Assembly: GCA_016937725.1 (NCBI GenBank)
Contig: JAFGVZ010000004.1
Coordinates: 1 to 17,294 of the forward strand
DNA: 17,294 nucleotides
DNA from: Paracoccaceae bacterium
GTDB taxonomy: Bacteria > Pseudomonadota > Alphaproteobacteria > Rhodobacterales > Rhodobacteraceae
Direction: 5' to 3'
The notes beneath the pieces are model-generated. The model was given only the letters and a program-made list of their open reading frames with translations, was not told where the DNA came from and searched no databases. Both the position numbers and the translations under genes were made by a program. Positions 1 to 7,494 of this stretch are shown piece after piece. Each line of letters starts with the position of its first letter. Position 1 is the stretch's first letter.

Positions 1-165
1 ATGGGGCCGGTGATCGGCGCAATCCTGTTCGTCACGCTGGACCATATCCTTGGCGGCTGGACCACGCATTGGCATATCGCGCTGGGGGCGATCCTTCTGG
101 GCGTGGTGCTGTTCGCGCGCGGCGGCGTGATCGGGCTGTTGTGCGGGCCGAAAGGGCAGGCATGA
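1..165 (+). CDS. HAAT-family ABC transporter permease, LivM-like, C-terminal fragment (5' end outside window)
   Basis: An open frame runs from the first base to the TGA at 163-165 and gives 54 residues. It is the end of a longer gene, so the ATG at base 1 need not be a start. Two hydrophobic stretches are visible: residues about 2-13, and about 25-36 followed by a Gly/Val-rich end. The fragment ends in a short basic tail (CGPKGQA). This is how LivM-type inner-membrane permeases of branched-chain amino acid, amide or urea importers end. The call depends mainly on context: the stop overlaps the ATG of a LivG-like ATPase (ATGA at 162-165), and a LivF-like ATPase follows. The family is likely; the substrate cannot be told from this piece. 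Confidence 0.7.
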   Translation: MGPVIGAILFVTLDHILGGWTTHWHIALGAILLGVVLFARGGVIGLLCGPKGQA

Positions 166-911
166 GCAGCGTTATTCTGGAAACCCGTGGCATTTCGAAA
201 TCCTTCGGCAACTTGAAGGCTAGCGATGGTATTTCCATTGACCTGCGCGCAGGCGAGATACACGCCGTGATCGGCCCGAATGGCGCAGGGAAATCAACGC
301 TCATCCAGCAAATTTGTGGTGGTTTGGCACCCGATGCGGGGCAGGTCTGGCTGGCCGGTCAGGATGTGACTGCACTGACAACCGCCGCCCGCGCGAAAAA
401 GGGGCTGGGGCGGACGTTTCAGATTTCCGCGCTTGCGATGGAAGACAGCGTGCTCGAAAACGCGATGCTGGGCGCGCTGGGGGCCAGCGGGCGCGTGTGG
501 CGGTTCTTTGCGCCATTCATGCGCGACCGGGATTTGCGCGATCGGGCCGAAGCCGCCTTAGAGCGGGTGGGGCTGGCAGATAACAGGCATACCCGCACCG
601 CCGCCCTCAGCCATGGACAACGCCGACAGCTGGAAGTCGCGGTCGCGCTCACGCTTAACCCGGGCGCCTTTGTCATGGATGAACCCATGGCCGGGCTGGG
701 TGCCGAAGGGTCCAAGACGCTGACAGGCTTTCTGGACGGGCTGCGCGATCAGGCCCCGATCCTGCTGGTGGAACACGACATGGACGCGGTTTTCGCGCTG
801 GCGGATCGGATCAGCGTGTTGGTCTATGGGCGCATCATCGCCACCGGAAATGTGGAGGAGATTCGCACCAACCCCGATGTCCGCGACGCCTATCTGGGGG
901 ACGAGGCATGA
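162..911 (+). CDS. HAAT-family ABC transporter ATP-binding protein, LivG-like
   Basis: This is a 249-residue cytoplasmic ATPase that would power uptake by a branched-chain amino acid/amide-type importer. The frame is open upstream to 69, but the ATG at 162 is preferred. It makes an ATGA overlap with the permease stop, and the protein then starts at the usual place, just before the first ABC strand. Visible motifs are Walker A GPNGAGKST (38-46), Q-loop Q87 in RTFQ, ABC signature LSHGQRRQ (149-156), Walker B ending VMDEP with catalytic E174, and H-loop H205 in VEHD. The insert between Q-loop and signature and the length of about 250 residues fit LivG rather than LivF. The gene overlaps the next ATPase gene by 4 bases (908-911), so the set is one operon. 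The substrate is unknown; amides, urea or other amino acids are possible. Confidence 0.88.
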   Translation: MSSVILETRGISKSFGNLKASDGISIDLRAGEIHAVIGPNGAGKSTLIQQICGGLAPDAGQVWLAGQDVTALTTAARAKKGLGRTFQISALAMEDSVLENAMLGALGASGRVWRFFAPFMRDRDLRDRAEAALERVGLADNRHTRTAALSHGQRRQLEVAVALTLNPGAFVMDEPMAGLGAEGSKTLTGFLDGLRDQAPILLVEHDMDAVFALADRISVLVYGRIIATGNVEEIRTNPDVRDAYLGDEA

Positions 912-1594
912 CGCTTCTACGCGTCGAAAACCTGAGCGCCAGCTACGGGGCCAGTCAGGCCCTGTTCGGGGTGGATTTCACGCTGGCAGAGGGCGAGGTG
1001 CTGGCGCTGATGGGCCGCAACGGCATGGGCAAGACCACCACCGTCAAGGCCATCTGCCGCATGATCCCGTCGCAGGGCAGGCTGGAATTTGCCGGTCAGA
1101 ACTTGCAGCTTCTGCCCAGCTTTCGCGCCGCCCGCCTTGGTCTTGGGCTGGTCCCCGAAGGACGGCGCTGCTTTGCAAGCCTGACTGTGGCCGAGAACCT
1201 GATAGCCGCAGCGCGCCCCGGCCATTGGACCATGGCGCGGGTGACGGACCTGTTGCCGCGTCTGGGCGAACGGATGGGCCAGCGCGCATCGTCCCTGTCG
1301 GGGGGCGAGCAACAAATGTTGGCCATTGGCCGCGCGCTGATGACCAATCCGCGCTTGCTGATCTTGGATGAAGCGACCGAAGGGCTTGCGCCACTGATCC
1401 GTGCCGAGATTTGGGCGACCTTGGCCTTGCTGAAGCGCGAGAGTGGCATGTCCATCCTTGTCATTGACAAATCCTTGCGCGAACTGGCCCAAGTGGCTGA
1501 CAGCGCCGCGATCCTTGCGCGCGGAGAAACCGTCTGGACCGGCGCGATGGAGGATGTGACGCCGGACGTGTCCGAACATTTTGTCGGCGTCTGA
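908..1594 (+). CDS. HAAT-family ABC transporter ATP-binding protein, LivF-like
   Basis: This is a 228-residue ATPase, the second nucleotide-binding subunit of the importer. It starts at the ATG of an ATGA overlap with the LivG-like gene. Motifs are Walker A GRNGMGKTT (36-44), the LivF-typical LVPEGRRCFASLTVAENL (81-98), signature LSGGEQQ (130-136) and Walker B LLILDEATEGLAP (150-162) with E155. At the H-loop, where LivG has VEH and most LivF proteins VEQN, this one reads LVIDKSL (184-190). No catalytic His is therefore present, and the site differs even from common LivF. It is the last gene of the operon: the next gene is about 145 bases away behind its own putative operator. Family assignment is firm and substrate is unknown. 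Confidence 0.87.
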   Translation: MTLLRVENLSASYGASQALFGVDFTLAEGEVLALMGRNGMGKTTTVKAICRMIPSQGRLEFAGQNLQLLPSFRAARLGLGLVPEGRRCFASLTVAENLIAAARPGHWTMARVTDLLPRLGERMGQRASSLSGGEQQMLAIGRALMTNPRLLILDEATEGLAPLIRAEIWATLALLKRESGMSILVIDKSLRELAQVADSAAILARGETVWTGAMEDVTPDVSEHFVGV

Positions 1595-1634
1595 AATTCG
1601 CCCAATGCCGCGCGACGTGGCCAAGCGCGCATGT

Positions 1635-1659
1635 TGAATATGAACGAATTTCATATTCA
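1635..1659. promoter_or_regulatory. Perfect inverted repeat upstream of split metH; candidate MetR-type or other methionine-regulator operator
   Basis: Arms TGAATATGAA (1635-1644) and TTCATATTCA (1650-1659) are perfect complements around a 5-base centre. The inner part is TGAA-N5-TTCA, which matches the known LysR-type MetR core site of enterobacteria. A 20-base symmetric AT-rich operator would also suit ArsR-family methionine regulators such as SahR or SamR. It lies about 80 bases before the preferred metH start and just downstream of the importer operon. The symmetry is seen directly; the identity of the regulator is inferred. Confidence 0.6.
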
Positions 1660-1738
1660 GCGTGAATAACATGGGGTTTTTTATCAGATTGCGCAGGGTT
1701 ATATGCTGATCACCCCTTTACGACGGAAGACGGCCCCT

Positions 1739-2788
1739 ATGAAAGATATCTCCTTGCACAATGCTCCGGTCTGGGACGAGTTGCACGCGCTGGCCGCAGA
1801 GCGCATCCTGATCTTGGATGGGGCGATGGGCACCATGATCCAGACGCTGGGCCTGTCGGAAGAGGATTATTCCGGGAATGGTCATATCCATGGGCCAAGC
1901 TGCCGCCATCACCACACAGACCACCCGCAAAAGGGGAATAACGATCTGCTGGTGCTGACCAAGCCCGACGCGATCGAGGATATTCACTATCAATTCGCCA
2001 TGGCGGGCGCCGATATTCTGGAAACCAACACGTTTTCCGGCACCACCATCGCGCAGGCCGATTACGGCTTGGAAGGCGCGATCCACGATCTGAGCGTGGC
2101 CGGTGCGCAGGTCGCCCGCCGTGCCGCAGACCGCGCGCAGGCGAAGGATGGCAAACGCCGCTTCGTGGCCGGTGCCGTGGGGCCGACGAACCGCACCGCC
2201 AGCATCAGCCCCGATGTGAATGACCCCGGCTACCGCGCTGTGACGTTCGACGATCTGCGCCGCGCTTACGGGCAGCAGATGGAAGGGCTGATCGCGGGCG
2301 GCGCGGATATTATCCTGATTGAGACGATCTTCGACACGCTCAACGCCAAGGCTGCGATTTTTGCCGCGTTTGAAGTGTTCCAAAAAATCGGCCAACGCCT
2401 GCCCTTGATGATCTCGGGCACCATCACCGATGCGTCGGGCCGCACGTTGTCGGGCCAGACGCCGACCGCCTTCTGGCATTCGGTGTCCCATGCGCGCCCC
2501 TTCACCGTGGGGCTGAATTGCGCGCTGGGGGCTGAAGCGATGCGACCTCATCTAGCCGAAATTGCCGGTGTGGCCGATACGCTGACTTGCGCTTACCCCA
2601 ATGCGGGCCTGCCCAATGCGTTCGGCGGCTATGATGAAACTCCAGAGCAAACCGCTGGCTTTATTGAAGGCTTCGCGCGCGAAGGCTTGCTGAATGTCGT
2701 GGGCGGCTGCTGCGGCACCACGCCCGACCATATCCGCGCAATTGCCAACGCCGTCGCCCCCCACGCCCCCCGAAAGGTGCCCGCATGA
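1739..2788 (+). CDS. metH: Methionine synthase, homocysteine-binding (methyltransferase) subunit of a split MetH
   Basis: This is a 349-residue cytoplasmic protein equivalent to the N-terminal homocysteine S-methyltransferase module of MetH. It binds and activates homocysteine through zinc. The module opens with ILDGAMGTMIQ, and the three zinc-ligand cysteines are present: C261 in GLNC, and C324 and C325 in GGCCGTTP. The protein stops at the end of this module. An upstream in-frame ATG exists at 1703, but the ATG at 1739 is chosen for the GGAAGA at 1725-1730 eight bases before it. Its stop overlaps the start of the second subunit (ATGA at 2785-2788), so the two are co-translated and should act together to make methionine from homocysteine and methyl-tetrahydrofolate. 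It could be called a betaine-homocysteine methyltransferase-like protein, but its partner argues for MetH. Confidence 0.9.
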   Translation: MKDISLHNAPVWDELHALAAERILILDGAMGTMIQTLGLSEEDYSGNGHIHGPSCRHHHTDHPQKGNNDLLVLTKPDAIEDIHYQFAMAGADILETNTFSGTTIAQADYGLEGAIHDLSVAGAQVARRAADRAQAKDGKRRFVAGAVGPTNRTASISPDVNDPGYRAVTFDDLRRAYGQQMEGLIAGGADIILIETIFDTLNAKAAIFAAFEVFQKIGQRLPLMISGTITDASGRTLSGQTPTAFWHSVSHARPFTVGLNCALGAEAMRPHLAEIAGVADTLTCAYPNAGLPNAFGGYDETPEQTAGFIEGFAREGLLNVVGGCCGTTPDHIRAIANAVAPHAPRKVPA

Positions 2789-5508
2789 CCCGCTATCTTC
2801 GCCTGTCCGGTCTGGAACCCTTTGTCCTGACGCCCGACATTCCTTTCGTAAATATCGGCGAGCGCACGAATGTCACCGGGTCCGCCAAGTTCCGCAAGCT
2901 GATCGTGAACCGCGACTATGCGACCGCGCTGGACGTGGCCCGCGAGCAGGTCGAGAACGGCGCGCAGATCATCGATGTGAACATGGATGAAGGGCTGATC
3001 GATTCCCAAAAGGCGATGGTCGAGTTTCTGAACCTTGTCGCCGCCGAACCCGATATTGCCCGCGTGCCGATCATGATCGACAGCTCCAAATGGGAGGTGA
3101 TCGAGGCAGGCCTGCAATGCGTGCAGGGCAAATCGGTCGTGAACTCGATTTCCATGAAGGAAGGCGAGGACCAGTTCCGCGAACAGGCGCGGCTGTGTCT
3201 GGCCTATGGTGCTGCGGTCGTGGTCATGGCGTTCGACGAGCAAGGCCAAGCCGACACCTTCGCGCGCAAGACTGAAATCTGCGCGCGCGCCTACCGCATT
3301 CTGACCGAAGAGGTGGGCTTTCCGCCTGAAGACATCATCTTCGACCCGAATATCTTCGCGGTCGCCACCGGCATTGAAGAACACGACAATTACGGGGTCG
3401 ATTTCATAGAGGCGACGCGCTGGATACGCCAGAACCTGCCGCATGCGCATGTGTCGGGCGGCGTGTCGAACCTGTCATTCAGCTTCCGCGGCAACGACAC
3501 GGTGCGCGAAGCGATGCACGCGGTGTTCCTATACCACGCCATCAAGGCGGGCATGGATATGGGCATCGTCAATGCGGGCCAATTGGCGGTCTATGACCAG
3601 ATCGATCCGGATTTGCGTGAGGCCTGTGAAGATGTGGTCTTGAACCGTAAGCCCAAGGCGGGCGGCACCGCGACCGAGAACCTGCTGGACCTCGCCGACC
3701 GCTTCAAGGGCGGCAAGCGCGAAGAGCGCGTGCGCGATCTGGCATGGCGCGAGTGGCCCATCGACAAGCGGCTGGAACATGCGCTGGTCAACGGCATTAC
3801 CGAATTCATCGACGCGGATACCGAAGAAGCCCGCCAAGCTGCCGCAAAGCCCCTTGATGTAATCGAAGGGCCGCTGATGGCAGGCATGAACGTGGTGGGC
3901 GACCTGTTCGGCGCGGGCAAGATGTTCCTGCCGCAAGTGGTGAAATCCGCCCGCGTTATGAAACAGGCCGTGGCGGTGCTGCTGCCCTATATGGAAGAGG
4001 AAAAGCGCCTTAATGGCGGCACGGGTCGGCAATCGGCAGGCAAGGTTCTGATGGCGACCGTCAAGGGCGACGTGCACGACATTGGCAAGAACATCGTCGG
4101 TGTCGTGCTGGCCTGCAACAATTACGACGTGATCGACTTGGGCGTGATGGTTCCGCCGCACAAGATTTTGCAGGTCGCGCGTGAGGAAAAGGTCGATATC
4201 ATTGGCCTGTCGGGGCTGATCACGCCGTCGCTTGATGAGATGGTGCATCTGGCGTCCGAGATGGAGCGCGCGGGCCTGAACCTGCCGCTGCTTATCGGCG
4301 GGGCCACCACATCGAAAGTGCACACGGCGGTCAAGATCGCACCGCGTTATTCGGGGCCTGCGGTCTATGTGCTCGATGCCAGCCGCGCGGTGGGGGTCGT
4401 CAGCAACCTGTTATCGCCTGTGAACAAAGCGGGCTTCATCGACGGCATCCGCACCGAATATGCCGAAGTGACCGCGCGCCATGAACGCGCGGAGGCTGCG
4501 AAGGACCGTCTGCCGCTGGCCAAGGCCCGCGCCAACCCCTTGCGGCTGGATTGGGACAGCTACAGCCCGACCGCGCCCAAATTCACCGGGGCGCGGGTGA
4601 TCGACGATTGGGACTTGGCCGATCTCGCGCAATATATCGACTGGACGCCCTTCTTCCAGACATGGGAGATGAAAGGCGTCTACCCCAAAATTCTGGACGA
4701 TCCGAAACAGGGCGAGGCGGCCCGCGCGCTGTTCCAAGACGCGCAAGAGATGCTGCAACGTATCATCGCCGAGAAATGGTTCACCCCGCGCGCCGTAGTG
4801 GGCTTCTGGCCTGCGAATTCGGTGGGCGATGATATCCACTTGTTCACCGACGCCATTCGCGGCACGGAATTGGCCACCCTCCACACCCTGCGCCAGCAGC
4901 ATTCCAAGCGGGCCGGGCGGCCCAATCTGGCGCTGTCGGATTTCGTGGCCCCCGAAGGCATTGCCGATCATGTCGGCGGCTTCGTTGTGACGGCAGGCCC
5001 AGAAGAAGCAGAGATTTCCGCGCGCTTTGACAAAGCCAATGACAATTATGGGGCGATCATGGTGAAGGCGCTCGCCGACCGCATTGCCGAGGCGATGGCA
5101 GAGGCGCTTCACGCCCGCGTGCGCCGCGACTATTGGGGCTATGCGCCGGATGAAGGGTTCACGCCGCAAGAGCTGGTGGCCGAACCTTATGCCGGCATTC
5201 GCCCCGCGCCGGGCTACCCGGCGCAGCCCGACCACACGGAAAAACGCACGCTATTCAAGTTGCTCGATGCCGAGGCGGCGACTGGCGTCACGCTGACGGA
5301 AAGCATGGCAATGTGGCCGGGATCGTCGATCTCTGGCCTCTATATCGGGCATCCTGACAGCTATTATTTCGGCGTGGCGAAAGTGGAGCGCGATCAGGTT
5401 GCCGATTACGCGGCGCGCAAGGGAATGGATTTGACAGAGGCCGAACGCTGGCTGGCCCCGGCGCTGAATTACAACCCTGCCACAAAAGAAGCCGTCGCAG
5501 CAGAATAG
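2785..5508 (+). CDS. metH: Methionine synthase, folate/cobalamin/reactivation subunit of a split MetH
   Basis: This 907-residue protein carries the rest of cobalamin-dependent methionine synthase. In order it has a pterin (methyl-THF) binding barrel from NIGERTNVTGS (about 23-290), a helical cap (about 310-400), a B12-binding Rossmann domain with DVHDIGKNIVG (D429, cobalt-ligand H431, G434) and SGLITPS, and the C-terminal SAM-dependent reactivation domain. The last contains RPAPGYP (806-812) and ends with ESMAMWPGSSISGLY and the usual YFGVAKVERDQ. Nothing is missing compared with the same part of full-length MetH. The start is the ATG overlapping the upstream stop, preceded by GAAAGG at 2772-2777. 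That supports a real gene boundary rather than a frameshift. Methyl transfer should require the upstream homocysteine subunit in trans. Confidence 0.93.
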   Translation: MTRYLRLSGLEPFVLTPDIPFVNIGERTNVTGSAKFRKLIVNRDYATALDVAREQVENGAQIIDVNMDEGLIDSQKAMVEFLNLVAAEPDIARVPIMIDSSKWEVIEAGLQCVQGKSVVNSISMKEGEDQFREQARLCLAYGAAVVVMAFDEQGQADTFARKTEICARAYRILTEEVGFPPEDIIFDPNIFAVATGIEEHDNYGVDFIEATRWIRQNLPHAHVSGGVSNLSFSFRGNDTVREAMHAVFLYHAIKAGMDMGIVNAGQLAVYDQIDPDLREACEDVVLNRKPKAGGTATENLLDLADRFKGGKREERVRDLAWREWPIDKRLEHALVNGITEFIDADTEEARQAAAKPLDVIEGPLMAGMNVVGDLFGAGKMFLPQVVKSARVMKQAVAVLLPYMEEEKRLNGGTGRQSAGKVLMATVKGDVHDIGKNIVGVVLACNNYDVIDLGVMVPPHKILQVAREEKVDIIGLSGLITPSLDEMVHLASEMERAGLNLPLLIGGATTSKVHTAVKIAPRYSGPAVYVLDASRAVGVVSNLLSPVNKAGFIDGIRTEYAEVTARHERAEAAKDRLPLAKARANPLRLDWDSYSPTAPKFTGARVIDDWDLADLAQYIDWTPFFQTWEMKGVYPKILDDPKQGEAARALFQDAQEMLQRIIAEKWFTPRAVVGFWPANSVGDDIHLFTDAIRGTELATLHTLRQQHSKRAGRPNLALSDFVAPEGIADHVGGFVVTAGPEEAEISARFDKANDNYGAIMVKALADRIAEAMAEALHARVRRDYWGYAPDEGFTPQELVAEPYAGIRPAPGYPAQPDHTEKRTLFKLLDAEAATGVTLTESMAMWPGSSISGLYIGHPDSYYFGVAKVERDQVADYAARKGMDLTEAERWLAPALNYNPATKEAVAAE

Positions 5509-5534
5509 GCCGGGCGCTTTTGGGCGACCTTAGC

Positions 5535-5551
5535 CGGGGGCGCTGCCCCCG
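5535..5551 (+). repeat. GC-rich hairpin after metH (possible dispersed intergenic repeat or weak terminator)
   Basis: CGGGGGC (5535-5541) and GCCCCCG (5545-5551) form a perfect 7-bp stem around the triloop GCT, 27 bases after the metH stop. No T-run follows, so it is not a standard intrinsic terminator. Hairpins with this GGGGGC-loop-GCCCCC core are, from memory, common behind genes in Rhodobacterales; this was not checked here. Confidence 0.45.
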
Positions 5552-5654
5552 TCGCGTATTCAGCGCCAAAGCACTAGATTTGGCGCGCATCCTAAAATTT
5601 CAAAAAAGATACGATTTGTCCTTGAAGAGCGGAGGGCATTAACCCATTTATGTA

Positions 5655-5684
5655 AATGTGAATAACATTCACAATATAATGTGA
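5655..5684 (+). promoter_or_regulatory. Inverted and direct repeats upstream of the DUF2852 gene (candidate operator)
   Basis: TGTGAAT (5657-5663) and ATTCACA (5667-5673) form a perfect 7-bp inverted repeat with centre AAC. A further half-site, AATGTGA (5678-5684), repeats the AATGTGA at 5655-5661 with a 23-base period, about two helical turns. The block is AT-rich in a GC-rich background and ends 22 bases before the start codon. A dimeric regulator is plausible, but which one cannot be said. The spacing (TGTGA-N7-TCACA) is one base longer than a CRP site. Confidence 0.45.
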
Positions 5685-5706
5685 CACAACATCTGAAAGG
5701 GATACC

Positions 5707-6108
5707 ATGACAACGCTTGCCGCCCCGTCGAACTGGTTTCGCCGCGCCGAATATTGGCTTGACGGATATGGAAAACCAGCCTGGATCGCCGCGATGGTCC
5801 TTGGCTTCATCGTTTTTTGGCCCGTGGGCCTTGCTCTTCTTGCCTATATGATCTGGGGGAAATCCATGTTCAAATCATCCTGCCGTAAAACGAAGCGCCA
5901 CGGCGCAGCCTATACCTCTTCTGGCAATAGCGCGTTTGACGCTTACAAAGCAGAGACCCTGCGCCGCCTAGAAGATGAACAAGCCGCGTTTGATGCCTTC
6001 CTGACCCGCTTGCGCGACGCCAAGGACAAGGCCGAATTCGACGACTTCATGTCCGAAAACCGCAAGCGCCGCGACACCGGGTCGCAAGAGGTGGATCAAA
6101 CCGCCTGA
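5707..6108 (+). CDS. DUF2852 family membrane protein
   Basis: This is a 133-residue protein of unknown function, recognised as DUF2852, a family known mainly from alphaproteobacteria. Residues 26-50 form one transmembrane segment containing the family's characteristic LGFIVFWPVGLALLAYMIWG. A basic stretch follows (55-64), then a charged helical region likely to be coiled coil (77-120) with the family pattern of Leu-rich heptads ending in FDDFMSENRKRR. The topology is probably one membrane pass with the charged part in the cytoplasm. The ATG at 5707 has GAAAGGGA at 5695-5702. The gene stands alone between an inverted-repeat upstream region and a terminator. No role in the neighbouring stator or methionine genes can be claimed. 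Confidence 0.78.
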   Translation: MTTLAAPSNWFRRAEYWLDGYGKPAWIAAMVLGFIVFWPVGLALLAYMIWGKSMFKSSCRKTKRHGAAYTSSGNSAFDAYKAETLRRLEDEQAAFDAFLTRLRDAKDKAEFDDFMSENRKRRDTGSQEVDQTA

Positions 6109-6139
6109 TCGCGCATGGCTGTGTTATCTGCGCCCAATG

Positions 6140-6177
6140 CCGCCCCCTGCATAACCTGCATGGGGCGGTTCTGTTTT
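6140..6177 (+). terminator. Intrinsic terminator after the DUF2852 gene
   Basis: CCGCCCC (6140-6146) pairs with GGGGCGG (6162-6168). After one C/T mismatch, TGCA (6148-6151) pairs with TGCA (6157-6160) around a 5-base loop. TTCTGTTTT follows directly. It lies 32 bases after the stop codon and separates this gene from the stator-like pair. Confidence 0.7.
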
Positions 6178-6292
6178 GTGTGCCGGATGTCGCAACACAC
6201 AAGATTTTGCGGCGTAATGCGGAATTGATCATTGGCACCTATCACGAACGGAATTAAGGTTGCGCCAATGACCACGGACCAAGGCAGGACCA

Positions 6293-7492
6293 ATGGCCCG
6301 ATCCCTACCCGGGACCCAGTTTGGGGCAAAAACGCAGTTTTCCAGACCTGTGCGCCAGATCACCTTGATGCTGATTGTCATCGTGTTGGTCGCACTTGGG
6401 TCTTATGTCGCGTTCCCGCGGGTGTCGGGGATTTTTCTAGCCAATGTCTGGCTCAACGGGATGATCTTCCTCGTTTTCATCATCGGGGTCTTGGCGACAT
6501 TTTGGCAGGTCATTCAGCTTAATCGCTCGATTGTCTGGATCGAAGGATTCGCGGCAGAGCGTGTTGGCCACGAAGCCACCATTCCACCCGGACTGCTGAT
6601 GCCTTTGGCCGCGCTGCTGCGCGGGCGGGGCAGGGGGGCGCAGATCGGGTCTGCGTCGGCCCAATCCATTCTCGATTCGGTCGCCACACGTCTGGACGAA
6701 TTGCGCGACATTACGCGATATATCATCAACCTTCTGATATTTCTGGGCCTTTTGGGCACGTTCTACGGTTTGGCCACCACGGTGCCCGCGGTTGTGGAAA
6801 CCATCCGATCGCTCGCGCCGGACGAATCTCAAACCGGGATAGAGGTGTTCGCCAGCCTGATGTCGGGTCTGGAGGCGCAGCTGGGTGGGATGGGCACGGC
6901 ATTTTCGTCGTCTTTGCTGGGGCTTGCGGGCTCGCTTGTGGTGGGGCTTCTGGAATTGTTCGCAGGCCACGGGCAAAACCGTTTCTATCGCCAGTTGGAA
7001 GAATGGCTGTCGTCGATCACGCGCCTGGGCTTTGCCGGGGGTGAGGTCGAGCAGGGCCAAGAACTTGGCGCCATCGTGCAAGTTCTCGATTCCATGGCCG
7101 AGCAGATGGAGGCCATGCGCCGCCAGCAAGTGCAGGCAGACACCGAGCGCGCGCAGCTTGATCAAGCACTTGGCTATCTGGTCGAGGCGATCGACCGGCT
7201 GGCCAGCAGTGGCATGGGCGCAAGCGAGCCGCTTCTTGAACGCATTGCCGCCGGACAAGAGCAGATCTTGGGCTATTACCAGCGCGACGATGCCCAAGGC
7301 GGCCCGCATTCCGACGCTGAAATCCGCCTGCGCCTGCGCAACATCGACGGCCAGCTGTTGCGCATTGCCGAAGAATTGTCTGCCGGACGCTTGGAAACCA
7401 CGGCCGATCTGCGCTCTGATCTGTCCACTCTGACCTTGGCGGTCCGGCAATTGTCGCGCGGTGGTTTTGCGGCGCGCAAGGATGGGGTCTGA
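6293..7492 (+). CDS. MotA/TolQ/ExbB-family proton-channel protein with long cytoplasmic tail
   Basis: This 399-residue inner-membrane protein is likely the ring-forming subunit of an ion-driven stator. Four membrane segments are visible at about 23-41, 55-75, 144-164 and 203-223. TM3 carries the family motif GLLGTFYGL (152-160), and TM4 has GMGTAFSSSLLGLAGS (199-214), the usual pore-lining pattern. A cytoplasmic loop of about 68 residues lies between TM2 and TM3. After TM4 comes a tail of about 175 residues (224-399), helical and Gln/Glu/Arg-rich with likely coiled coil at 255-305 and 343-388. That is longer than in ExbB or TolQ. The start is ATG 6293 with weak AAGG/AGGA at 6281-6289. The next gene begins 2 bases after its stop and supplies the MotB-like partner. 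Flagellar MotA, TolQ-like or a separate motor are all possible; the family is firm, the process is not. Confidence 0.82.
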   Translation: MARSLPGTQFGAKTQFSRPVRQITLMLIVIVLVALGSYVAFPRVSGIFLANVWLNGMIFLVFIIGVLATFWQVIQLNRSIVWIEGFAAERVGHEATIPPGLLMPLAALLRGRGRGAQIGSASAQSILDSVATRLDELRDITRYIINLLIFLGLLGTFYGLATTVPAVVETIRSLAPDESQTGIEVFASLMSGLEAQLGGMGTAFSSSLLGLAGSLVVGLLELFAGHGQNRFYRQLEEWLSSITRLGFAGGEVEQGQELGAIVQVLDSMAEQMEAMRRQQVQADTERAQLDQALGYLVEAIDRLASSGMGASEPLLERIAAGQEQILGYYQRDDAQGGPHSDAEIRLRLRNIDGQLLRIAEELSAGRLETTADLRSDLSTLTLAVRQLSRGGFAARKDGV

Positions 7493-7494
7493 CC

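Noticed and set aside
1595..1738. SAM or SAH riboswitch upstream of metH
   Set aside because: No conserved aptamer core or multi-stem fold could be recognised by eye; the only strong structure is the short palindrome.
2772..2800. Frameshift or pseudogene explanation for the broken metH
   Set aside because: The second ORF has its own ATG and Shine-Dalgarno sequence, the break sits exactly between domains, and no domain residue is lost.
5657..5673. CRP or FNR binding site
   Set aside because: TGTGA and TCACA are spaced by 7 rather than 6 bases, and the FNR pattern TTGAT-N4-ATCAA is absent.
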